From: Rickettsiales bacterium
GTDB taxonomy: Bacteria > Pseudomonadota > Alphaproteobacteria > Rickettsiales > UBA3002
Reading direction: 5' to 3'
Length of the DNA: 11,217 nucleotides
NCBI GenBank assembly: GCA_947441895.1
Contig: CANEUT010000040.1
Location: forward strand, 1-11,217
Positions 7,132-11,217 of this stretch are shown here, piece by piece. Numbering within the stretch: position 1 is the stretch's first letter; every line of letters starts with the position of its first letter. A model generated the notes under the pieces. It had not been told where the DNA came from, did not search any database, and worked only from the letters and a program-made list of their open reading frames with translations. Position numbers and translations under genes: made by a program.

Positions 7132-9546
7132 CTAGTTATCGAGGAATGAACGCATTTTGCGTGAGCGACTTGGGTGCTTCAGCTTGCGCAGCGCCTTCGC
7201 CTCAATCTGACGAATCCGTTCACGCGTTACCGAAAACTGCTGACCCACTTCTTCCAACGTGTGGTCGGTGTTCATGCCGATACCAAAACGCATGCGCAGC
7301 ACGCGTTCTTCACGCGGGGTTAGGCTTGCCAGAATACGCGTCGTCACTTCACGCAGGTTACTTTGAATGGCCGAATCCACCGGCAGCACAGCGTTTTTAT
7401 CTTCAATGAAATCACCCAGATGCGAATCTTCCTCGTCACCAATCGGGGTTTCAAGCGACACCGGTTCTTTGGCAATTTTCATCACCTTACGCACTTTATC
7501 AAGCGGCATCACCAAACGTTCGGCCAATTCTTCCGGCGTCGGTTCGCGACCAATTTCATGCAGCATTTGGCGACTGGTGCGCACAATTTTGTTGATGGTT
7601 TCGATCATATGCACGGGAATGCGAATGGTACGGGCCTGGTCAGCAATGCTGCGCGTAATGGCCTGACGAATCCACCAGGTGGCGTAGGTGCTGAATTTGT
7701 ATCCACGGCGATATTCAAATTTATCCACCGCTTTCATAAGGCCAATATTGCCTTCCTGAATGAGGTCGAGGAATTGCAAACCACGGTTGGTATATTTTTT
7801 GGCGATGGAAATAACCAAGCGCAGGTTAGCCTCGATCATCTCTTTCTTCGCGCGGCCTGCATCCCGCTCACCTTTGCTTACGGCGAACACCACGCGTTTG
7901 AATTCCGAAATATCCATACCGGTTTCAACAGCGATTTTACCAATCTCGCTGCGCAAGCCCTCGATTTCGGCTTTGTGTTTTTCAACAAAATCTTTCCAAC
8001 CTTTTTCCTTCAGCTTGGCGACCGACTTCAACCACTCCGGGTCAAGTTCACGGCCATTATATTGCTCAAGGAAGCTGGCGCGCTTCACGCCCGCTTTTTC
8101 TGCCAGTTTCAGCAGCTGCATTTCCGTGGAAATAAGGCGGCGGTTGATGGCATAGAGCGTGTGCATCAACTCTTCCACACGCATATTGTTGAAGCGAATG
8201 GCGAGCATAATCTCCACCACTTGCACCAGCAACGCTTCGTATTTTTTCTCTTCGCCTTTGGCCACATCGCCTTCGCCCAGCGCTACGGCATGGCGTTTTT
8301 CCTGCAGCTTACGCAGCTGTTTGGAAACCTTGGCGAAGTTGTCGAACTTCTCGAGCACGGCAGGCAGCAATTCCAACTCCATGGCAACCAGCGACAGCAC
8401 CGCTTCGTCCTCGTCGAAATCTTCTTCAACCTGTTCTTTGCGGCCACCTTCCAGCGCGTCGTATTCGTCTTCTTCCTCTTCTTCGTCCTCAACCTCTTCG
8501 CCTTTATCGCGTTGTGCATCGGCGAATTTATCTTCCGTGCCCGCACCATAGGTGGCGTCGAGGTCAATCACCTCACGCAGCAGCATTTCGCTATTGGCAA
8601 GTTTATCGCGCCAGCCCAGCACCAAATGCATCACCGTGGGTGACTCGCACAGGCTGCTGATGACCATCTCACGGCCCGATTCAATGCGTTTGGCAATTTC
8701 AATCTCGCCTTCGCGGCTGAGCAATTCCACATTGCCCATTTCGCGCAAATACATGCGCACCGGATCATCCGATCGGCCATAGGACTCTTCCGGCTTCTCC
8801 GATTCAACCTCAATGACCAAATCGCCACCCTCGGCTGATTCTTCACCATCGCCTTCAACAAAGACATCTTTGTCGTCATCATCGCTGATTTCCACCACCT
8901 TCACGCCTTTGCTGGCCAAGCGGGTAATCAGCTCGTCCATCACTTCGGGTGAGAACATGTTGGCCGGCAAGTGCTTGTTCAAATCATCATAGGTCAGCAC
9001 GCCTTTACCGCGACCCAGCTTCAGCAGCTTGTTTTCCAGCGCCTCGCTGATGCCGCCATCAGCCGATGCGGCCGCTTTTTCTTTGGCGGTTTGCTTTTTT
9101 GCGGGCTCTGCCGCTTTTTTGTTATCAACCTTGCTAGGCTTGGTATTTTTAACCGATTCTTTTTTCACTGACATAGGGGCGGCGTTCGTCGCTTTCTTCA
9201 CAGTATTCTTTGATTGTTTGGATGGTACAGCGCTTGATGTAGTGCGCGCAGGCGATTTAGCAAGGTTCTTTGCACTGGCTGTGGATGGTTTTTTGGCAAT
9301 CGCCTTAGGGGCGGGCTTTTTTGCCACGGGTTTGGCCGCAGGTTTCTTCGCGACGGTTTTTTTGGCCACAGGCTTTTTCGCCATGGGCTTAATCACTGGC
9401 TTTTTTACCACGGATTTGGCCGCAGGTTTTTTAGCGATTGGCTTTTTAGCCACTGGCTTTTTTGCCACGGGCTTTTTCACCGCTTTGGCAATGGGCTTTT
9501 TTGCTACTGGTTTTGCTGGTTTCTTCGCTGGCTTTTTGCTGGCCAT
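7132..9546 (-). CDS. rpoD: RNA polymerase primary sigma factor RpoD (sigma70) with long basic N-terminal tail
   Basis: An 804-residue housekeeping sigma factor that directs RNA polymerase to promoters. Order of parts: basic low-complexity tail 1-160 built on K-K-P-V/I/A-A units; region 1.1 (about 165-222, GKGVLTYDDLNKHLP) ending in an acidic run; region 1.2 (about 259-292, DPVRMYLREMG); the long non-conserved region (about 300-545) with an acidic block at 349-361; region 2 (about 569-640, including LQFLDLIQEGNIGLMKAV and YATWWIRQAITRSIADQ for -10 recognition and melting); region 3 (about 648-724); and region 4 (about 738-792) with the helix-turn-helix LEEVGQQFSVTRERIRQIEAKAL. The ATG at 9546 is supported by GAGGG 9 bases upstream. 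The tail is unusual in length. It is the first gene of the minus-strand cluster, and dnaG lies upstream in the same direction. Confidence 0.98.
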   Translation of the reverse strand: MASKKPAKKPAKPVAKKPIAKAVKKPVAKKPVAKKPIAKKPAAKSVVKKPVIKPMAKKPVAKKTVAKKPAAKPVAKKPAPKAIAKKPSTASAKNLAKSPARTTSSAVPSKQSKNTVKKATNAAPMSVKKESVKNTKPSKVDNKKAAEPAKKQTAKEKAAASADGGISEALENKLLKLGRGKGVLTYDDLNKHLPANMFSPEVMDELITRLASKGVKVVEISDDDDKDVFVEGDGEESAEGGDLVIEVESEKPEESYGRSDDPVRMYLREMGNVELLSREGEIEIAKRIESGREMVISSLCESPTVMHLVLGWRDKLANSEMLLREVIDLDATYGAGTEDKFADAQRDKGEEVEDEEEEEDEYDALEGGRKEQVEEDFDEDEAVLSLVAMELELLPAVLEKFDNFAKVSKQLRKLQEKRHAVALGEGDVAKGEEKKYEALLVQVVEIMLAIRFNNMRVEELMHTLYAINRRLISTEMQLLKLAEKAGVKRASFLEQYNGRELDPEWLKSVAKLKEKGWKDFVEKHKAEIEGLRSEIGKIAVETGMDISEFKRVVFAVSKGERDAGRAKKEMIEANLRLVISIAKKYTNRGLQFLDLIQEGNIGLMKAVDKFEYRRGYKFSTYATWWIRQAITRSIADQARTIRIPVHMIETINKIVRTSRQMLHEIGREPTPEELAERLVMPLDKVRKVMKIAKEPVSLETPIGDEEDSHLGDFIEDKNAVLPVDSAIQSNLREVTTRILASLTPREERVLRMRFGIGMNTDHTLEEVGQQFSVTRERIRQIEAKALRKLKHPSRSRKMRSFLDN
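9270..9546 (-). repeat. Degenerate tandem KKPxA-coding repeats at the 5' end of rpoD
   Basis: This stretch encodes roughly the first 92 residues of RpoD and is made of degenerate 15-bp-scale units, read on the plus strand as variants of GGCTTTTTTGCCAC. The units encode K-K-P-V-A, K-K-P-I-A and K-K-P-A-A. The repeats keep frame, which suggests expansion by slippage or unequal exchange within a selected coding region. Copy number may therefore vary between strains. Confidence 0.8.
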
Positions 9547-9565
9547 AAATACACACCCTCACTTT

Positions 9566-9602
9566 ATTATACAGTACGATTGCTAGCAGTTAGGTGATAA
9601 TG
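9566..9602 (-). promoter_or_regulatory. Candidate rpoD promoter region (two possible -10 boxes)
   Basis: On the minus strand a perfect TATAAT is at 9566-9571; it lacks a good -35 at 16-18 bp and would give a leader of only about 15 nt that starts at the ribosome binding site. A second candidate is TTGAAA (9619-9624), a 16-bp spacer and CATTAT (9597-9602), giving a leader of about 43 nt. Both are inferred from sequence only; transcription from dnaG through this region is also possible. Confidence 0.4.
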
Positions 9603-9667
9603 CACAGCAGCGCAAGGATTTCAAGGCAAACATGGGTTTTTTACACCCCCTGCCCCCGCCGCGAAGC

Positions 9668-9710
9668 AATTGTCACGAAATGTTCATCCAAAAACCTAGC
9701 TTTGACAATT
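9668..9710. promoter_or_regulatory. Inverted repeat overlapping the small-gene promoter, possible operator
   Basis: AATTGTCA (9668-9675) and TGACAATT (9703-9710) are perfect 8-bp inverted repeats separated by 27 bp. The right arm covers the -35 box TTGACA at 9702-9707. The arms begin 35 bp apart, so a dimeric regulator or a looped contact is imaginable, but the repeat is short and no cognate regulator is in the window. Confidence 0.25.
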
Positions 9711-9730
9711 ATACTCACGCTTAATGAAAT
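9702..9730 (+). promoter_or_regulatory. Candidate sigma70 promoter of the 56-residue peptide gene
   Basis: A perfect -35 box TTGACA (9702-9707) is followed after 17 bp by TGAAAT (9725-9730, 4 of 6 matches to TATAAT). Initiation near 9737 would give a leader of about 18 nt containing the GGAG ribosome binding site. It points away from rpoD. Confidence 0.5.
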
Positions 9731-9754
9731 CCAACGACATTCGGAGAAGCAAAA

Positions 9755-9925
9755 ATGGGTCAGGATGCCATAATGGGAATTGGGATGATAACAGCAGCAT
9801 TCACTGCAGTGGGCGTAGCTTGGGGCGCAAGTAAAGTAGTAAAAAACCTGTTTACTCGCGGCAATTTCGAGGGCACTGAGAAGACAATTATGAGAGGCAT
9901 TAAAGGTGGCAGACCGCCACGCTAA
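9755..9925 (+). CDS. Small putative membrane peptide (56 aa), unknown
   Basis: An ATG at 9755 preceded by GGAG (9743-9746, 8-base spacing) opens a 56-codon frame ending with TAA at 9923-9925. The peptide starts MGQDAIMGIGMITAAF, has one hydrophobic, glycine/alanine-rich segment at about residues 5-25 (possible single membrane span), then a basic tail of about 30 residues (KVVKNLF, KTIMRGIKGGRPPR). I do not recognise a family. Support for it being real: a good ribosome binding site, a TTGACA promoter just upstream and an otherwise empty gap. It is read against dnaG and rpoD and stops 1 bp before the dnaG stop, so the two transcripts would overlap. Alternatives are a chance frame or the 5' part of an antisense RNA against dnaG. 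Confidence 0.6.
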   Translation: MGQDAIMGIGMITAAFTAVGVAWGASKVVKNLFTRGNFEGTEKTIMRGIKGGRPPR

Positions 9926-9926
9926 C

Positions 9927-9944
9927 CTACCCCGCACTGGGTAG
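9927..9944. other. Small hairpin at the convergent dnaG / small-gene ends
   Basis: CTACCC (9927-9932) and GGGTAG (9939-9944) form a 6-bp stem with a 6-nt loop, starting 1 bp past the stop of the small gene and covering the last codons of dnaG. No T-run follows on the plus strand, so it is a poor intrinsic terminator; it might only slow or protect the plus-strand RNA end. Confidence 0.3.
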
Positions 9945-11217
9945 CGGGTCTTCGCGGTAAAAGCGGCTGCGTTCGCGGTCAATCGCTTCCAGCTGGGCTT
10001 TCAGCGCCAGCACCCGCTCAAAATTCTCCTCATTCATCTCTTTCGCTAACAACGCTTCGGCTTCGGCCTGTTCGGCGCGCAAGCGGGCGCGGCTCATGTC
10101 ATTCACCACCTCACCCCACAGCCGCTGCGCGCGTGATGCGCGCACCGTATCATCTTTCGCCAGTTCCACCCCCAACCCTTCCATGGCCTTGCTGATGGCC
10201 ACCAGCGAATCAGTCGGCGCTTCTTCCTGCAGCATTTGCCACAGGCTTTCACTGGTTAAATCGGGCGTGCCAATATGCAGTTCCGTCATTAAATGATGCG
10301 CCTGCTGCTGCCATGGCACCTGCATGGGGGCGTGCAGCCAAAATTCTTCGGCGGCTCCGTCGGCCAGTAGGCTGGGGCATGCCACCACCAGCGCCATTAA
10401 ATTACTGGCGGGGGCCAGCAAGCTGGTATCGGCCGTGCGGGCGATGGGGGGCAGTACTACCTCTCCAATGCTTGTCATTCCCGCGAAAGCGGGAATCTTA
10501 GACCAAATGCCGCGCTGCTTAAGATTCCCGCTTTCGCGGGAATGACGATTTTTATTATATTGCGCCTGCTGCATTTCGCGCAATCGCTCGCGCACATATT
10601 GCTTATAATGATGCTGCACACCGGCATGTTTAATTTGCGCCACTTTCGCCAGCAGCCCCTCTTCCTGTGCCGCACGGGCTTCCGGCGTGTTGGCCTGCAC
10701 CCCCATGGCCTGCTGCCACAGAATGGTTGCCAGCGGTTGGGCCGCACCCATCACATCACCAAACGCTTGCGCGCCGATATTACGAATCAACGAATCGGGA
10801 TCTTCGCCGCGCGGCATCAACGCCACTTTCAGGGTTTTACCCGGCACCAACAGTGGCAGCGACAAATCCATCGCCCGCGTCATGGCGCGCTGACCCGCAT
10901 TGTCGCCATCCAAACACAGCGTCGGCGCGTCGACCAGTTGCCAGCATAGCTGCAATTGCTCCGGCGTGATGGCGGTGCCCAGTGGCGCCACCGCATGGGC
11001 AATGCCGCCTTGCGCCAGCGCAATCACATCCATATAGCCTTCGCAGATAATCAGCTGACCAGAATCAAACGCAGCGCGGCGCGCAATATCCATATTGAAG
11101 AGCTGCCGGCCTTTATGAAACAGCGGTGTCTCGGGTGAGTTCAAATATTTCGGCGCATCGGCATTGGGTTCGCCCGGCAGCACGCGACCACCAAACGCAA
11201 TCACCCGACTTTTACGA
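9927..11217 (-). CDS. dnaG: DNA primase DnaG, partial (5' end outside window), with in-frame palindromic insert
   Basis: This is the C-terminal 429 residues of the primase that makes RNA primers for replication. It begins inside the catalytic core at RKSRVIAFGGRVL and includes the family block PKYLNSPETPLFHKG. The Toprim motifs EGYMD (codons 11028-11042) and DGD (10902-10910) carry the metal-binding acidic residues. After the core, at 10474-10546, a palindromic repeat adds about 24 residues (RHSRESGNL ... KIPAFAGMT) without breaking the frame. The remaining about 180 residues should be the helicase-binding domain, ending with a charged helical region (RARLRAEQAEAEALL). The zinc-binding N-terminal domain and the first part of the core lie beyond the right edge. 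The stop is TAG at 9927-9929. In many proteobacteria rpoD follows directly; here a plus-strand small gene is interposed. Confidence 0.97.
   Translation of the reverse strand, partial: RKSRVIAFGGRVLPGEPNADAPKYLNSPETPLFHKGRQLFNMDIARRAAFDSGQLIICEGYMDVIALAQGGIAHAVAPLGTAITPEQLQLCWQLVDAPTLCLDGDNAGQRAMTRAMDLSLPLLVPGKTLKVALMPRGEDPDSLIRNIGAQAFGDVMGAAQPLATILWQQAMGVQANTPEARAAQEEGLLAKVAQIKHAGVQHHYKQYVRERLREMQQAQYNKNRHSRESGNLKQRGIWSKIPAFAGMTSIGEVVLPPIARTADTSLLAPASNLMALVVACPSLLADGAAEEFWLHAPMQVPWQQQAHHLMTELHIGTPDLTSESLWQMLQEEAPTDSLVAISKAMEGLGVELAKDDTVRASRAQRLWGEVVNDMSRARLRAEQAEAEALLAKEMNEENFERVLALKAQLEAIDRERSRFYREDPLPSAG
10474..10546. repeat. Palindromic repeat element, copy 2 (73 bp, perfect 27-bp arms) inside dnaG
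   Basis: Bases 10474-10500 and 10520-10546 are perfect inverted repeats of 27 bp around a 19-bp centre. Each arm holds the same GAAA-loop hairpin (TTCCCGCGAAAGCGGGAA) found in the element at 495-519. In the dnaG frame it has no stop and encodes a peptide of the HSRESGN ... IPAFAGMT type, a translation that recurs in proteins containing such repeats. No target-site duplication is evident. The position is the linker between the primase core and the helicase-binding domain. Confidence 0.95.

Noticed and set aside
7363..8643. A 426-codon plus-strand open frame
   Set aside because: It lies wholly antisense to rpoD and is rich in Phe, His and Asn, as expected from the reverse of Lys/Glu codons; it has no start context.
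495..10546. The two related repeats as part of a CRISPR array or transposon ends
   Set aside because: Only two copies about 10 kb apart, no regular spacing, no cas or transposase gene, and each copy is a self-contained palindrome.

Overview
The window looks like an alphaproteobacterial chromosome of moderate GC. The evidence is an NDUFA12-type complex I accessory protein, a DUF2155 protein, a primase gene beside the primary sigma factor gene, and a reductase most like the long class II (adenosylcobalamin) ribonucleotide reductases of Alphaproteobacteria. I cannot place it below class. No rRNA, tRNA, CRISPR array or insertion sequence was seen.

Layout. On the plus strand, 1-525 is the C-terminal part of a XerD-like tyrosine recombinase. 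From 564 to 9546 everything is on the minus strand. In transcription order it is: rpoD with a very long lysine-rich N-terminal tail, an NDUFA12-family protein, a small lipoprotein, mlaD, a DUF2155 secreted protein, a lytic-transglycosylase-like membrane protein, and a class II ribonucleotide reductase homologue. Spacing is tight from rpoD to the lipoprotein and from mlaD to DUF2155. The reductase has its own candidate promoter. An unreported-looking 56-residue membrane peptide gene lies on the plus strand at 9755-9925, between rpoD and dnaG, with a good ribosome binding site and a TTGACA promoter. The minus-strand dnaG (9927-11217) runs off the right edge.

How the genes relate. dnaG and rpoD are part of the replication/transcription core that is adjacent in many proteobacteria. 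The genes downstream of rpoD are mostly envelope functions: a retrograde lipid transport component, a DUF2155 protein, a lipoprotein and a murein hydrolase-like protein. The complex I assembly/accessory protein sits among them.

Most notable points: (1) the reductase has an intact reading frame of about 1070 codons, but the residues aligned to the thiyl-radical cysteine and its neighbouring asparagine are Ala and Thr, other active-site loops are altered, and the C-terminal cysteine-rich tail is absent, so it looks like a pseudoenzyme or repurposed paralogue; (2) a 73-bp palindromic repeat with perfect 27-bp arms sits in frame inside dnaG, and a related 59-bp copy supplies the last codons and the stop of the recombinase; (3) the sigma factor carries a histone-H1-like basic tail of about 160 residues.
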